DNA of 64,000 bases from Paenibacillus abyssi (GCF_014640295.1 NZ_BMGR01000006.1:186001-250000), one strand, 5' to 3'; counted from the first letter of the stretch, positions 36,197 to 47,076 are shown. Notes: generated by a model not told the origin, from the letters alone. Translations and numbers: made by a program.

Positions 36197-36211
36197 TTAT
36201 AATTATTATAA
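36197..36211. promoter_or_regulatory. Perfect PerR box
   Basis: TTATAATTATTATAA matches the B. subtilis PerR consensus TTATAATNATTATAA at all 14 defined positions. It lies between the leuB stop and the peroxiredoxin promoter, centred about 60 bases upstream of the likely transcription start. That is further upstream than most repressing sites, so a second weaker site or looping may contribute. Confidence 0.75.
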
Positions 36212-36212
36212 A

Positions 36213-37292
36213 TTACTTCTTTAATGCAGCAACAATCAGATCGCCCATTTCAACTGTACCGATTGCTTTGCTCTTATCTACGGCAATGTCACCTGTACGG
36301 TGGCCCGCATCCAATACTTCCTTCACTGCGTCTTCAATGGATTGAGCTGCAGCATCGTAACCAAATGTCAGGCGATACATAAGCGCAACTGAAAGAATCG
36401 TCGCGATCGGATTGGAAATGCCTTGGCCTGCAATGTCAGGCGCCGAGCCGTGCACAGGCTCGTACAATCCAAAGCTTCCTTCACCAAGCGATGCGGAGGA
36501 CAGCATGCCGATGGAGCCTGTCAGCATCGCAGCTTCGTCGCTCAGTATGTCGCCGAACATATTCTCGGTTACAATAACATCGAAGCTGGACGGACGGCGA
36601 AGCAGCTGCATCGCGCAGTTGTCGACGAGCACATGCTCCAATTCTACATCCGGATATTCAGGCGCGATCCGGTTAACAACCTCACGCCAGAGGCGGGATG
36701 TTTCCAATACATTCGCTTTATCAACGGAAGCCAGGCGCTTGCTGCGTTTTTGGGCAATTTCGAACGCTTGGCGAACGATCCGCTCCACTTCGGTGACATT
36801 GTAGACGCAAGTATCAACCGCTTCTTCACCGTTTGCACCCTCGCGGCGGAACTTCTCGCCGAAGTATATGCCCCCGGTCAATTCGCGAACTACGATCAGA
36901 TCGGTGCCTTCAAGCACTTCCGGTTTCAGCGTTGATGCTTCTTTCAGGCAATCGAACACAGTAGCCGGACGGATGTTGGAGAATAGCCCGAGCGCTTTGC
37001 GAATGCCAAGCAATCCTGTTTCCGGACGAAGCTCCTTCGGATTGTTATCCCATTTCGGTCCGCCTACCGCACCGAGCAGTACAGCGTCCGCGCGCTGACA
37101 AATGTCAAGCGTTTCCTGCGGAAGCGGCGTACCTTTCTCATCAATCGCGATCCCGCCGAACAGCCCCTGCTCGAATTCGAACTGTAAGCCGAACATTTCC
37201 TCGGTTTTTTTCATAACTTTAATTGCTTCAGCCACAACTTCCGGGCCGATTCCGTCGCCGGCGATAACGGCGATTTTTTTTACGTCTGCCAT
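36213..37292 (-). CDS. leuB: 3-isopropylmalate dehydrogenase
   Basis: The 359-residue enzyme has [40 protein letters not shown] with the catalytic Lys, and the metal-binding/NAD signature [21 protein letters not shown]. It oxidises and decarboxylates 3-isopropylmalate in leucine synthesis. ATG 37292 (MADVKK) is taken as the start; a TTG 9 bases upstream sits too close to AAGGAG. It is separated from leuA by a two-component gene pair and likely has its own promoter. leuC and leuD are not in the window. Confidence 0.95.
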   Translation of the reverse strand: MADVKKIAVIAGDGIGPEVVAEAIKVMKKTEEMFGLQFEFEQGLFGGIAIDEKGTPLPQETLDICQRADAVLLGAVGGPKWDNNPKELRPETGLLGIRKALGLFSNIRPATVFDCLKEASTLKPEVLEGTDLIVVRELTGGIYFGEKFRREGANGEEAVDTCVYNVTEVERIVRQAFEIAQKRSKRLASVDKANVLETSRLWREVVNRIAPEYPDVELEHVLVDNCAMQLLRRPSSFDVIVTENMFGDILSDEAAMLTGSIGMLSSASLGEGSFGLYEPVHGSAPDIAGQGISNPIATILSVALMYRLTFGYDAAAQSIEDAVKEVLDAGHRTGDIAVDKSKAIGTVEMGDLIVAALKK

Positions 37293-37455
37293 GAGATTCA
37301 AACACTCCTTCTATTTTGACTAAACTATATCAGTTGTATCATATTTTAGGCCGTAAGACAAAGATATAAAATCTATGATTTTTATAGGTTGAAATTATAA
37401 CTATACTTCCCACGCCATTTCCGGTTGTCCCGGCTCCCCCATTGGCCTCTGAAGT

Positions 37456-38145
37456 CTACTGTTTATCCTCTGGCTGCAGAAGGCCCATTTCCTTCGCCTT
37501 TTGTGCGGCCTCCTTACTGCTCTTGCCCCCGATTTTACGCAAAATATTGCTCACATGGTTTTTAACGGTTCTTAGCGAGATAAAGGATTGATCGGCAATC
37601 TGGCTTTGCGTCAAGCCTTTATCGATCATAGACAATACTTCCAGTTCGGTTTTGGTTATGGACTCCTTGAACCGGTACACCTCGTATTCGCGTTCCATCC
37701 GCTTCAGGCGGCGAAACTCCTCGAGCACCTGTCTGGCTGCCGCCGCATCTATGCCGGAGCGATCAACGGCGGCTTTTCTGACTGCGTCCGGAATGTCATT
37801 GAAATCCGATTTAATCAAATAATTCACTGCGCCCGAACGGAACGCCTCCACCATCAGCGACTTATCCTCCATTGAAGTAAGCATGATAATGCGCGCTCCG
37901 GTCGATTCCGACAGCTCACCTGTTAATCGAATCCCCTCGGGACTGTCAGCGAGCATAATATCCATCAATATCACATCCGGCATCATCTGCTTCGCCAGCC
38001 TGATCGCCGCTTCCGCTTCCCCGGATTCGGCGACCAGCTCCAGATCCGCTTCCTTGCTTATGTAGTGGGCAAGCCCTCTGCGCCAGTCCGGATCATCCTC
38101 AACGAGCATCACACGAATCGGAACCTCGTATGGCTGCTTGGTCAT
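37456..38145 (-). CDS. NarL/FixJ-type response regulator
   Basis: The 229-residue regulator has a receiver domain (LVEDDPDW, phospho-Asp in VILMDIMLADS, Lys in LIKSDF) and a C-terminal LuxR HTH (ITKTELEVLSMIDKGLTQSQIADQSFISLRTVKNHVSNIL). It follows its kinase partner by 21 bases. The two genes sit between leuA and leuB; nothing in their sequence suggests a link to leucine. Confidence 0.88.
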   Translation of the reverse strand: MTKQPYEVPIRVMLVEDDPDWRRGLAHYISKEADLELVAESGEAEAAIRLAKQMMPDVILMDIMLADSPEGIRLTGELSESTGARIIMLTSMEDKSLMVEAFRSGAVNYLIKSDFNDIPDAVRKAAVDRSGIDAAAARQVLEEFRRLKRMEREYEVYRFKESITKTELEVLSMIDKGLTQSQIADQSFISLRTVKNHVSNILRKIGGKSSKEAAQKAKEMGLLQPEDKQ

Positions 38146-38166
38146 AACTATCCATCACCTACCCAT

Positions 38167-39519
38167 TTAAGATGCTTTTGGAAAATGAAAAGCGACCACC
38201 GTCCCCTCTCCAAGCCTGCTTGAGATCTGCATCGATCCTCCCTGCCGCTTCATCAGATGGTAGCAGTACGCCAGGCCAAGCCCGAAATTCATCGTTGCCC
38301 CGCCTTTTGTCGTATAGAACGGCTCAAACACTTTACGCAGATGCTGCTTGGGGATCCCTGGCCCTGTATCGCGGATTTCCACGATGCTTTCACGCCTCGT
38401 GGACTGTATGCGAACGGTCAGCTCCCCCTGCTCTTTCATTGCATCGAGCGCATTTTGAATAACATTACGGATCGCTTCCATCGTCTGCACACGATCCGCG
38501 ATAATTTCTGCTTGCACATCCAACTCCGTCCGAACGGCAATATTGCCTTCGACCGCCGGCTGGATCTCCGCCAAGCAGCCTAACACCAGCTCCGACAAGC
38601 GCAGCCTTTCCGGAACCAGCTTCAGTTCCTGCGTCCGCTCGTGAACCTTCCGAATCATCTGCTCAATATGGTCCGATGCCGTCATCATGACCTTTATATC
38701 CTGCTGAAGTTCTGCATTTCCTTGTTCCTCAGCCTGACGAAGGATTTTATCTGCAAACAGCTTCATCTTGCCCAGATCGTTCTTGATAGCATGGTTAAGA
38801 ATAGATGTACCGGATGTGATGATCCGAATGGAGGAATCCAACTGTCTCCGCTCGATGAGCAGCTGTACACCTAAAAAGCCAAATGTGAACAGCGAAGTGA
38901 CGAATAGTATAAAAGCGATTGCAATCGGCCAAATATTATAACGCCACATCCCGTAAACGCCAAACAGAGGCAGCACATAATTCATTGCACAGGCGAACAG
39001 CACCGCTGGCACAACCGCAGCCAGCAGAATCCCGTGCGACCGCCATTCGCTGCGCGTAGTGACATTCTTCATCAGCAAGATAATCGTCCCTACGGCAAAG
39101 TAAGGCAGCGCCCACAGTGCCAGCAGCGGATAACGGACGGGGAACTCCGTCGTCTCAGGCGGCAGCAGCAGCATCACAAGCGGCGGTATGGCGGCCAGAT
39201 AGAGAAGTCTCGTCCTCAGCCGTTCAGGCAGCAACTGCGAATGATACGCTGCCGTGAAGCGCAAGTAAGCATAAGGCAGGCCGTAATAACTCGTCCATGA
39301 ACAGATAAGCTGCATCCTATACAGCCATAGGTCACGCACTGTACTTGTCGGTTCCTGGGCCATAAGATAAGGACGCAAGACGTCGCCGATCGTCGCCGCT
39401 AACGCCCCCATGCCCCCACAGAAGGCTACCAGACTGAGCCAGCGCATCGATGCATTTCGCCGATTCATCATCAGCATCAATGCCGATGTCGTCCAAAGCA
39501 CAATCCAAACAAACAACAT
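38167..39519 (-). CDS. Multi-pass membrane sensor histidine kinase
   Basis: The first 230 residues contain about seven membrane helices with short loops, so sensing is probably in or at the membrane. The kinase core has an unusual phospho-acceptor box ILNHAIKNDLGKMKL, then the HATPase motifs VIQNALDAM, DTGPGI and NFGLGLAYC. The H-box resembles the SpoOB/DUF-type 'NHxIKN' form seen in Paenibacillus kinases. It partners the regulator downstream. Confidence 0.85.
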   Translation of the reverse strand: MLFVWIVLWTTSALMLMMNRRNASMRWLSLVAFCGGMGALAATIGDVLRPYLMAQEPTSTVRDLWLYRMQLICSWTSYYGLPYAYLRFTAAYHSQLLPERLRTRLLYLAAIPPLVMLLLPPETTEFPVRYPLLALWALPYFAVGTIILLMKNVTTRSEWRSHGILLAAVVPAVLFACAMNYVLPLFGVYGMWRYNIWPIAIAFILFVTSLFTFGFLGVQLLIERRQLDSSIRIITSGTSILNHAIKNDLGKMKLFADKILRQAEEQGNAELQQDIKVMMTASDHIEQMIRKVHERTQELKLVPERLRLSELVLGCLAEIQPAVEGNIAVRTELDVQAEIIADRVQTMEAIRNVIQNALDAMKEQGELTVRIQSTRRESIVEIRDTGPGIPKQHLRKVFEPFYTTKGGATMNFGLGLAYCYHLMKRQGGSMQISSRLGEGTVVAFHFPKAS

Positions 39520-39575
39520 AAGCGCAGCTCACCACCGCTTTCCGGTTCGTTTGGGATTATTATAACACACAAAAA

Positions 39576-39608
39576 GCCGCTTCCGCGGGTGGACCCTTAG
39601 GAAGCGGC
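39576..39608 (-). terminator. Terminator of the ilv-leuA operon
   Basis: GCCGCTTCC pairs with GGAAGCGGC and TTTTTG follows on the minus strand. It means leuA is the last gene of the ilvB transcript. Confidence 0.85.
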
Positions 39609-39628
39609 ATTGTTATGCCCTGTTGTAT

Positions 39629-41170
39629 TTAGATCAAGCTCATTTTATCCCGGCGTCCCGGTGATTTGCGTTTGTCGATCAATCGATTCAGCGCATCGAT
39701 GTAGGCTCTTGCGCTCGCTTCGAGAATGTCCGTGCTTAGACCGCGTCCTTGTGCGGACACTTCATCCTGCTTCAGTACAACATGTACCTCGCCGAGCGCA
39801 TCCTTTCCTTGCGTGACCGATTTAATCGAGTAGTCCTCAAGCTCAACCGTCTCATCCGTCGTCAGGTCGATGGCATTGTAGATCGCATCCACCGAGCCGT
39901 TCCCTTCAGCCGTTTTCTCCTGCAGCTGCCCAGCATTGCGAACACGCACGGTTGCGCTCGGCGTCGACTCATTGCCGTAGCTGACTTGAATCGCTTCAAG
40001 GCTATATACTTCCGGCGTATTAACGAGCTTCTCTTCCAGCATCGCGCGAATATCCTCATCGCTGACATTCTTCTTCTTGTCCGCCAGCTCTTTAAACTTC
40101 GCGAAAGCGGCATTTACCGCTTCATCCGCCAGCTCGTAGCCCATATCGATGAGCTTCTCGCGGAACGCATGGCGGCCGGAGTGTTTGCCAAGCACTAATT
40201 TGGACTCTTTCAAGCCGATTATTTCCGGAGAAATAATCTCATAAGTCGTCTTCTCCTTCAACATCCCGTCTTGGTGAATGCCCGACTCATGGGCGAAAGC
40301 GTTCGCACCGACAATCGCTTTGTTGCCAGGTACAACCATACCGGTCAGCTTGCTGACCAAACGGCTCGTTTTGGCGATCTCCTTCAGATTCAACGTTGTT
40401 TGCGCCCCGTAATATTCAGCGCGAGTCGCAAGAGCCATCGCCACTTCTTCGATCGCCGTATTACCCGCACGTTCCCCGATTCCGTTGATCGTACCTTCCA
40501 CTTGATCGGCGCCATTGACGATAGCAGCCAATGCGTTTGCCGTCGCCATACCCAAATCATCGTGGCAGTGCGCACTCAATTGAATCTTCTCAATGCCTGG
40601 TACCTGCTCCTTCAGCGTTTTGAAGATGTTGCCGAATTCAGCAGGTGTCATATAACCGACCGTATCAGGAATATTTACAACCGTAGCGCCTGCCTTGATC
40701 GCCATATCCGTCACTTCGCAGAGAAAATCAAGCTCGGTGCGTCCGGCATCCTCCGGAGAAAATTCAATTTTGCTGAAATATTGCTTTGCGTAACGAATCG
40801 CCCGCTCAGCCGCTTCAAGCACCTGCTCCTTTTCCATCCGCAGCTTGTGCTTACGGTGAATTGGGGAAGTTGCAAGAAATAAATGAATACAAGGGTCCTG
40901 TGCAGCCTTCAAAGCCTCACGTACCGCATCGATGTCCTGTTCGCGGGAGCGCGACAATCCGATAATCGTAGCATTTTTCACTGCGCCTGCAACGGCGGCT
41001 ACACCCGCCAAATCACCAGGGGAAGCGGCAGGAAAGCCTGCTTCAATGCGATCGACACCAAGCTTCTCCAGCTGCAGCGCGATCTCGACCTTCTCATTCA
41101 TGTTCAAATTGACGCCCGGGGACTGCTCCCCGTCACGCAGCGTCGTATCAAAAATATATATTTTGCGCAT
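39629..41170 (-). CDS. leuA: 2-isopropylmalate synthase
   Basis: The 513-residue protein starts [19 protein letters not shown], with GGAGG 8 bases before ATG 41170. It has the TIM-barrel metal site [30 protein letters not shown], and the C-terminal LeuA regulatory domain for leucine feedback. It condenses acetyl-CoA with 2-oxoisovalerate as the first step of leucine synthesis. It follows ilvC by about 170 bases and ends in a terminator, apart from leuB. Confidence 0.95.
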   Translation of the reverse strand: MRKIYIFDTTLRDGEQSPGVNLNMNEKVEIALQLEKLGVDRIEAGFPAASPGDLAGVAAVAGAVKNATIIGLSRSREQDIDAVREALKAAQDPCIHLFLATSPIHRKHKLRMEKEQVLEAAERAIRYAKQYFSKIEFSPEDAGRTELDFLCEVTDMAIKAGATVVNIPDTVGYMTPAEFGNIFKTLKEQVPGIEKIQLSAHCHDDLGMATANALAAIVNGADQVEGTINGIGERAGNTAIEEVAMALATRAEYYGAQTTLNLKEIAKTSRLVSKLTGMVVPGNKAIVGANAFAHESGIHQDGMLKEKTTYEIISPEIIGLKESKLVLGKHSGRHAFREKLIDMGYELADEAVNAAFAKFKELADKKKNVSDEDIRAMLEEKLVNTPEVYSLEAIQVSYGNESTPSATVRVRNAGQLQEKTAEGNGSVDAIYNAIDLTTDETVELEDYSIKSVTQGKDALGEVHVVLKQDEVSAQGRGLSTDILEASARAYIDALNRLIDKRKSPGRRDKMSLI

Positions 41171-41340
41171 ATCCAACACCTCCGGGCCTCTACTTAAACA
41201 CCGTTCCTTTAAGAACAGAAGCATCCCGGACATCCGGAAAGCCTGCACCGCGCCCTTCAGAGAGAATAAGCGGCAGGCAGACCTCCGGTCGTTCCGGGAT
41301 TGATCCTATGGCTCTATGAAATATCGATTGATGACGTAGC

Positions 41341-42480
<1,140 letters not shown>

Positions 42481-42539
42481 TTAGATGCTGCAGCTCCTGT
42501 CCGTGATTCGGAGAAGAGCTGACAAGTTCATAACATAAT

Positions 42540-43025
42540 TTACTTTGCGTTACCGCGCATCATGGCTGTTACGCCTGTGCGGGACAGCTCACGAATGCCG
42601 TATGGCTTAAGCAGTTCCACCATCGCATCGATTTTCTCGGTATCGCCAACCACCTGCACCATCAAGGTGCTGGTCCCGATATCAACCACGGCGGCGCGGA
42701 ACGTATCGACCACGCCCAGAATTTCCGGGCGGGCTGTCGGCTCGGCATTGACCTTGATCAACGCGAGCTCGCGTCCGACCATCGGGTTGGCGCTAAGGTC
42801 GACAACCTTGATGACATCGATCAGCTTATAAAGCTGCTTTGTCACCTGCTCCAGCGTATGGTCATCACCGGTGGTCACAATGACCATCCGGGACAAACCT
42901 GGCTCTTCGGACGTACCAACGGTAATGCTTTCGATATTAAAGCCGCGGCGGCCGAACAAGCCGGATACGCGCTGCAGGACGCCGGGCTGATTGTTTACGA
43001 GTACAGCTATCGTATGTTTCTTCAT
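42540..43025 (-). CDS. ilvH: Acetolactate synthase small (regulatory) subunit
   Basis: The 161-residue protein opens with an ACT domain ([34 protein letters not shown]), followed by the ALS_ss C-domain. It binds valine and tunes the catalytic subunit. Its start overlaps the ilvB stop by 4 bases. Confidence 0.95.
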   Translation of the reverse strand: MKKHTIAVLVNNQPGVLQRVSGLFGRRGFNIESITVGTSEEPGLSRMVIVTTGDDHTLEQVTKQLYKLIDVIKVVDLSANPMVGRELALIKVNAEPTARPEILGVVDTFRAAVVDIGTSTLMVQVVGDTEKIDAMVELLKPYGIRELSRTGVTAMMRGNAK

Positions 43026-44767
43026 TCGGCATCCCCCAATATCATCGAATCGATCGTGTTTCCTTGCGTAACCATCGGATACACGTTCTCGCCTTTACGT
43101 ACGACGAACTCGACAACAGCAGGACCGGGGTGTTTCAATGCTTCTTCCCATGCCGCATTAGCTTCTTCTTTGTTCGTAGCGCGGAAGCCTTTGACTCCGT
43201 AAGCTTCAGCAAGCTTCACGAAATCAGGGCTGCCCGCCAGATCAATATGGCTGTAGCGGTTGTCATAGATGATCTCCTGCCATTGGCGAACCATTCCAAG
43301 CACTTGGTTGTTAATGATCGCAACCTTAACCGGAATATTGTTGATCGCGCAAATCGCAAGCTCCTGCGCACACATCTGCATGCCGCCATCTCCGTTGATC
43401 GAAACAACCACACGGTCCGGACATGCCATCTGTGCACCGATCGCAGAAGGGAATCCGAAGCCCATCGTTCCTAGTCCGCCGGAGGTGATCCAGGAGCGCG
43501 GCTGGTTAAACTTGTAATACTGAGCTGCCCACATTTGATGCTGACCAACGTCAGTCGTTACAATTGCTTCACCTTTCGTCGCTTCATGAATCATCTCGAT
43601 AACCCATTGCGGCTTCAGCTCTTCATTGGAATCCACATACCGCAATGGCTGCTCCTGCTTCCAGGCTTGAACCTGCTTGCGCCATGCGTCAGCATGATCG
43701 GCACGCTTCACATCTTTGTTCGCCAGCTGAAGCACCGTCTTGATATCACCCACAATCGGGATATCCGTCGGCACGTTCTTGCCGATCTCTGCCGGGTCGA
43801 TATCGATATGGACAATTTTCGCCTTCGGCGCAAAGCCCTGCAGCTTCATCGTTACGCGGTCATCAAACCGTGCACCGATATTAATAAGCAGGTCAGCGGA
43901 TTGAATCGCCGTGTTCGCTGTATAGGTTCCGTGCATCCCCGGCATGCCCATCCACAGTTCATTGCCGCTTGGGTAAGCTCCAAGGCCTAGCAGTGTTGTT
44001 GTAATCGGAATATCCGATTTCGTAACGAACTCCAGCAATTCCTCATGTCCACCGGAGTATACAACGCCTCCGCCTGCCAGAATGACCGGACGCTCGGCTT
44101 CGGTAATCGCTTTGAGCATTTTCTCAACCTGAAGCTTGTTCGGATGAACCGTCGGATTATAACCGCGAATATTGACTTCTTTGACCGGCTGGAATAGCGC
44201 CGTCTGCGCCGAAACATCCTTAGGAATATCGACAAGTACCGGACCCTTCCGGCCTGTATTTGCAATATGGAATGCTTCATGTATGATACGCGGCAAGTCT
44301 TCCACTTTGCGCACGAGGTAGCTGTGTTTCGTAATCGGCATCGTAATGCCTGTGATATCGGCTTCCTGGAATGCATCCGTACCAATGAACGATGTCGCTA
44401 CATTGCCGGTAATAACGACAAGCGGCACTGAATCCATGTAGGCAGTGGCAATTCCCGTGACAAGGTTCGTTGCCCCCGGACCCGAAGTAGCGATACATAC
44501 CCCAACCTTGCCGCTAGCCCGCGCATAGCCGTCAGCCGCATGGATCGCTCCTTGTTCATGCCTTGTAAGCAAATGATTAAAATCGGAAAACCCATGCATA
44601 GCATCGTAAATAAATAATACGGCTCCGCCCGGATAACCGAACACACATTCCGCACCCTCAAGGACCAAGCTGCGAAGTAACATTTCCGAACCGGTAATGA
44701 CCTCTGGCTTCATCAGCTTTTCCATAATTTCTTCTTTCGACCTAAGCGTTGCACTGTGTGCGTTCAT
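43022..44767 (-). CDS. ilvB: Acetolactate synthase large subunit
   Basis: The 581-residue ThDP enzyme has the catalytic Glu region [39 protein letters not shown], and the ThDP/Mg motif [18 protein letters not shown]. It forms acetolactate or acetohydroxybutyrate. ATG 44767 follows GAGGAGGAAGACG. It is the first gene of the operon behind a T-box leader. Confidence 0.95.
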   Translation of the reverse strand: MNAHSATLRSKEEIMEKLMKPEVITGSEMLLRSLVLEGAECVFGYPGGAVLFIYDAMHGFSDFNHLLTRHEQGAIHAADGYARASGKVGVCIATSGPGATNLVTGIATAYMDSVPLVVITGNVATSFIGTDAFQEADITGITMPITKHSYLVRKVEDLPRIIHEAFHIANTGRKGPVLVDIPKDVSAQTALFQPVKEVNIRGYNPTVHPNKLQVEKMLKAITEAERPVILAGGGVVYSGGHEELLEFVTKSDIPITTTLLGLGAYPSGNELWMGMPGMHGTYTANTAIQSADLLINIGARFDDRVTMKLQGFAPKAKIVHIDIDPAEIGKNVPTDIPIVGDIKTVLQLANKDVKRADHADAWRKQVQAWKQEQPLRYVDSNEELKPQWVIEMIHEATKGEAIVTTDVGQHQMWAAQYYKFNQPRSWITSGGLGTMGFGFPSAIGAQMACPDRVVVSINGDGGMQMCAQELAICAINNIPVKVAIINNQVLGMVRQWQEIIYDNRYSHIDLAGSPDFVKLAEAYGVKGFRATNKEEANAAWEEALKHPGPAVVEFVVRKGENVYPMVTQGNTIDSMILGDAE

Positions 44768-44821
44768 CGTCTTCCTCCTCTCCAAGCCCTTTGTAAGGCT
44801 TTGGATCATAATCTGCAACAA

Positions 44822-45150
44822 AAAAACCTTTCATCCCTAACACAGCAGACTGTGTTGAGGGACGAAAGGTTGAATCTTCCGTGGTACCACCCAAATTTGT
44901 CATACATTTCGCAATGTATAACCTCAGTAGGTAAGAACGGCGTGCGCGCGAGTCGTCCATACCTTTGGCACTGTAACGCGTGCCCTGCGATTTCCCCTAA
45001 TAAGCCCATTCATGGTTTTTCAGGAAAACAGCTCCGAGGTGAGCTCGTAGAAAAGGGGTTTTGGCGACGGTCTCAGCTAATCCGTCCACTCTCTGAGCAA
45101 AAGAGCCCTTAACACTTCGTCCTCATCATTGCCGATGTCGTATATGCTTA
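44822..45150 (-). promoter_or_regulatory. T-box riboswitch (leucine) of the ilv-leu operon
   Basis: On the minus strand the core GGGTGGTACCACGG lies within 44878-44893. A terminator follows whose arms AACCTTTCGTCCCT and AGGGATGAAAGGTT flank 44826-44872, with a T-run after it. Stem I carries AGAGAGTGGACGG and GCTGAGACCGTC. The specifier loop reads GAGCTCACC, giving CTC (45043-45041), a leucine codon, as in the B. subtilis ilv-leu leader. Low charged tRNA-Leu should open the operon. Confidence 0.92.
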
Positions 45151-45156
45151 GCATTA

Positions 45157-45185
45157 ATTATATGCATTGCCAATCCATTCGTCAA
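45157..45185 (-). promoter_or_regulatory. SigA promoter of the ilv-leu operon
   Basis: TTGACG (45185-45180) and TATAAT (45162-45157) are 17 bases apart and lead into the T-box. Confidence 0.85.
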
Positions 45186-45288
45186 GACTAGTATCCCCCC
45201 ATGGAACAAAAAGTTATGTATAAACACGTTTGAAACAGGGTTACGCATACTATAAATGAACCAATCCGCATAATGGGAGGCAACGTCT

Positions 45289-45756
45289 ATGGTGATTCGG
45301 CCCTATCGGCCCCGCACGGACAGGAACGAAATTATCCGACTGATCCGCACAGAGCTCATCCCACTCTCGCACACGGTAAAACCCAGGGACGCAAAAATAA
45401 TTCGGGAAATCCCCAAACGTCTCGAGCAGGGCGTTACCTTTGTCGCGTCAAAAAGCAAGTCGTCGCTGCCTCTGGGGTTTGTCCAAGTTCTCAAAAAAGA
45501 TCAAGCTTTGTTAATTAATATGCTGGCTGTCGACCGGCAGCAGCAGGGCAGGCAGCTCGGCAGTACGCTTATGCGGACTGCCGAAGCTTACGGCCTCTCA
45601 AAGGAGTGCCGGCATGCCACTGTGTTCGTTGATGAAGGCAACGACCGGGCAATGCGTTTCTATGCCCGGCTCGGCTATGGAACCGCTGGCTACCTTCAGC
45701 AGCTTCGCTGTTATGAGATGAGAAAGCAATTGGTGGATCCTTTAATACCGGTTTAA
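45289..45756 (+). CDS. GNAT-family N-acetyltransferase
   Basis: The 155-residue protein has the acetyl-CoA binding motif VDRQQQGRQLGSTLM and a following VDEGNDRAMRFYARLGY typical of GNAT enzymes. The substrate is unknown. ATG 45289 has GGGAGG upstream. It diverges from the ilvB transcript and converges with the small gene at 45761. Confidence 0.85.
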   Translation: MVIRPYRPRTDRNEIIRLIRTELIPLSHTVKPRDAKIIREIPKRLEQGVTFVASKSKSSLPLGFVQVLKKDQALLINMLAVDRQQQGRQLGSTLMRTAEAYGLSKECRHATVFVDEGNDRAMRFYARLGYGTAGYLQQLRCYEMRKQLVDPLIPV

Positions 45757-45760
45757 GGCG

Positions 45761-46051
45761 TCAATAATAGAAGCCTGGGTAGCCGCCGTAACCGTAACCT
45801 CCGTAACCTCCGAAGCCGTATGGGCCAAAGGCGAAAGGAGCCGTCCCAATTGCCAGCAGATCAAACAAAACAAGCGGCAATATCGCTTTTGTGCGCATTT
45901 TTTTGCCTTTGCCTTTCGAGAAGGATTTAATGATCAAACGGTCCTTTTCAATTCTTTCAAGCTTGCCGGTCACCACTGAACCGTCTTTTCTTACCGCATA
46001 TATCGATTTACCTATCAGCCTGCGGGCTTCCTGCTTCGTCACATTCGTCAT
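45761..46051 (-). CDS. Small protein with Gly/Tyr-rich tail, function unknown
   Basis: The 96-residue protein starts MTNVTKQEARRLIGKSIYAV behind AAGGAGG (ATG 46051). The first 50 residues look like a small Sm/KOW-like beta fold (DGSVVTGKLERIEKDRLIIKSF), a hydrophobic stretch follows (residues 60-78), and the tail consists of FGGYGGYGYGGYPG repeats. Similar proteins occur in spore formers, sometimes with the coat; that link is inference. Confidence 0.65.
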   Translation of the reverse strand: MTNVTKQEARRLIGKSIYAVRKDGSVVTGKLERIEKDRLIIKSFSKGKGKKMRTKAILPLVLFDLLAIGTAPFAFGPYGFGGYGGYGYGGYPGFYY

Positions 46052-46233
46052 ATAAGAATCCTCCTTTCCCGTTTTCCTGCATTGTATTCGGGATATAGAG
46101 GTCTCGCATGTACAGTTATCCAATGCCTAAAAAAATGGACTAGGGGGCTTTTTATCGAAAGCAGGAAATAATACCTGTTTTATTTTGATCAAAAAGGGGA
46201 ACATTTGTTCTATATTTTACTTTATAGTCGTGT

Positions 46234-46239
46234 TATAAT
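46234..46239 (+). promoter_or_regulatory. Promoter of the holin-like toxin gene (extended -10)
   Basis: TATAAT with TG one base before it forms an extended -10, about 85 bases upstream of the SD sequence. The -35 is poor. Transcription would start near 46246. Confidence 0.6.
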
Positions 46240-46329
46240 TTGGATACCACAGCGGAAAGGCTGGCTAAAGCGGCGGCAGATCCTCCATAGTTAACTTCTC
46301 GGACATGCCTGGGAAGGAGGTGATGCCGG

Positions 46330-46416
46330 GTGGATGTGTACCAAGCGTTGTCGTTAATGATTTCTTTTGCGACATTGGTCCTTCTCATTCTTACTTTCTC
46401 CAAAAAAGAAAAGTAG
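46330..46416 (+). CDS. Putative holin-like toxin, 28 residues (type I TA toxin)
   Basis: The frame reads VDVYQALSLMISFATLVLL and continues to a charged SKKEK tail. This is the pattern of the Hol-Tox family: a short N-terminus, one membrane helix, Lys-rich end. GTG 46330 follows an eleven-base match to the anti-Shine-Dalgarno (AAGGAGGTGAT). That site sits in the loop of a small hairpin (ACAT-GCCTGG with CCGGGT-gg-ATGT, 46303-46337), so translation may be held back. The peptide would insert in the membrane. An antisense RNA promoter faces it and a shared terminator covers its end. Family recognition is by eye. Confidence 0.75.
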   Translation: MDVYQALSLMISFATLVLLILTFSKKEK

Positions 46417-46524
46417 ACCGCCCCAGCCAAGGTTATCGGTCTACTTTTATACGATAGCACTGCCGCCGCTCTTCCAGCGGTCTGCCTGTGTGTGAGGGGT
46501 CGGTTGCAGCCGATCCCTTTTCTT
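46400..46524 (-). ncRNA. Predicted antisense RNA, type I antitoxin
   Basis: A good promoter (46531-46559, minus strand) would start an RNA near 46524 that runs against the 3' end of the toxin mRNA. It would end at the hairpin 46409-46448, which on this strand is followed by CTTTTTT. The RNA would be about 120 bases and overlap the toxin transcript's terminator and final codons. No open reading frame of note is inside. Confidence 0.6.
46409..46448. terminator. Shared bidirectional terminator of toxin and antisense RNA
   Basis: AAAAGTAGACCG (46409-46420) pairs with CGGTCTACTTTT (46437-46448). T-runs lie on both strands, so it serves both convergent transcripts. The toxin stop codon is inside the left arm. 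Confidence 0.8.
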
Positions 46525-46530
46525 TCGTTT

Positions 46531-46559
46531 ATCATACCATTTTTCAATTGGACTGACAA
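46531..46559 (-). promoter_or_regulatory. SigA promoter of the antisense RNA
   Basis: TTGTCA (46559-46554) and TATGAT (46536-46531) are 17 bases apart on the minus strand. There is no gene start downstream, which supports an RNA product. Confidence 0.7.
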
Positions 46560-46599
46560 CGCCAATGCCATCCCGCCAAGCCCGTTCCACAGCAAAAAA

Positions 46600-46650
46600 A
46601 CCGCCGAATCGGCATCGCTAACTACAAGGTAGCAACACCCAACCGGCGGT
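46600..46650 (-). terminator. Terminator of the infC-rpmI-rplT operon
   Basis: ACCGCCG (46600-46606) pairs with CGGCGGT (46644-46650); seven T follow on the minus strand. It lies 20 bases past the rplT stop. Confidence 0.8.
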
Positions 46651-46670
46651 CTTTAATCGCGCATAAATGA

Positions 46671-47030
46671 CTACGCGTTGATTTTTTGTTTTGCTACGCC
46701 TGCAAGCGAGTTGAACGCGTTGATGTCGTTCACTGCCAGGTCAGCAAGCATTTTACGGTTAACTTCCACGCCGGCCAATTTCAAGCCGTACATGAATTTG
46801 CTGTAGGACAAGCCGTTTTGGCGTGCTGCAGCGTTGATACGTGTAATCCACAGCTTGCGGAAATCACGCTTCCGTTGACGGCGGTCACGGTAAGCGTACA
46901 GCAAGGATTTCATCACTTGCTCTTTTGCTGTTTTAAATAAACGGTGTTTGGAACCGAAATAACCCTTTGCGAGCTTCAAAATTCTTTTACGACGACGAGT
47001 GCGGACAAAACCGCCTTTGACTCTTGCCAT
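46671..47030 (-). CDS. rplT: 50S ribosomal protein L20
   Basis: The 119-residue protein is full length and begins [24 protein letters not shown], the L20 signature, with [24 protein letters not shown] later. It binds 23S rRNA early in 50S assembly. In bacilli it also represses its own operon by binding the leader. It is the last gene of the operon. Confidence 0.97.
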   Translation of the reverse strand: MARVKGGFVRTRRRKRILKLAKGYFGSKHRLFKTAKEQVMKSLLYAYRDRRQRKRDFRKLWITRINAAARQNGLSYSKFMYGLKLAGVEVNRKMLADLAVNDINAFNSLAGVAKQKINA

Positions 47031-47076
47031 GTGTTAAAACCTCCTGTAGTTTTTGCTTTATTTGGTCGGTCTATAA

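Larger units (their letters stand above)
46263..46478. repeat. Inverted repeat flanking the toxin reading frame
   Basis: AGCGGCGGCAG at 46269-46279, in the toxin leader, is perfectly matched by CTGCCGCCGCT at 46460-46470 beyond the toxin terminator. Similarity reaches GCTGG on the outer side of each copy (16-18 matching bases). The antisense RNA therefore carries the same sequence as the toxin leader. Confidence 0.75.

Noticed and set aside
40271-40882. 203-codon plus-strand frame opposite leuA
   Set aside because: Shadow of leuA's conserved catalytic domain, with no ribosome site or motif.
46233-46595. Open frame of 120 codons on the minus strand over the toxin locus
   Set aside because: It crosses two promoters, a terminator hairpin and the Hol-Tox frame, has no ribosome site and no recognisable protein features.
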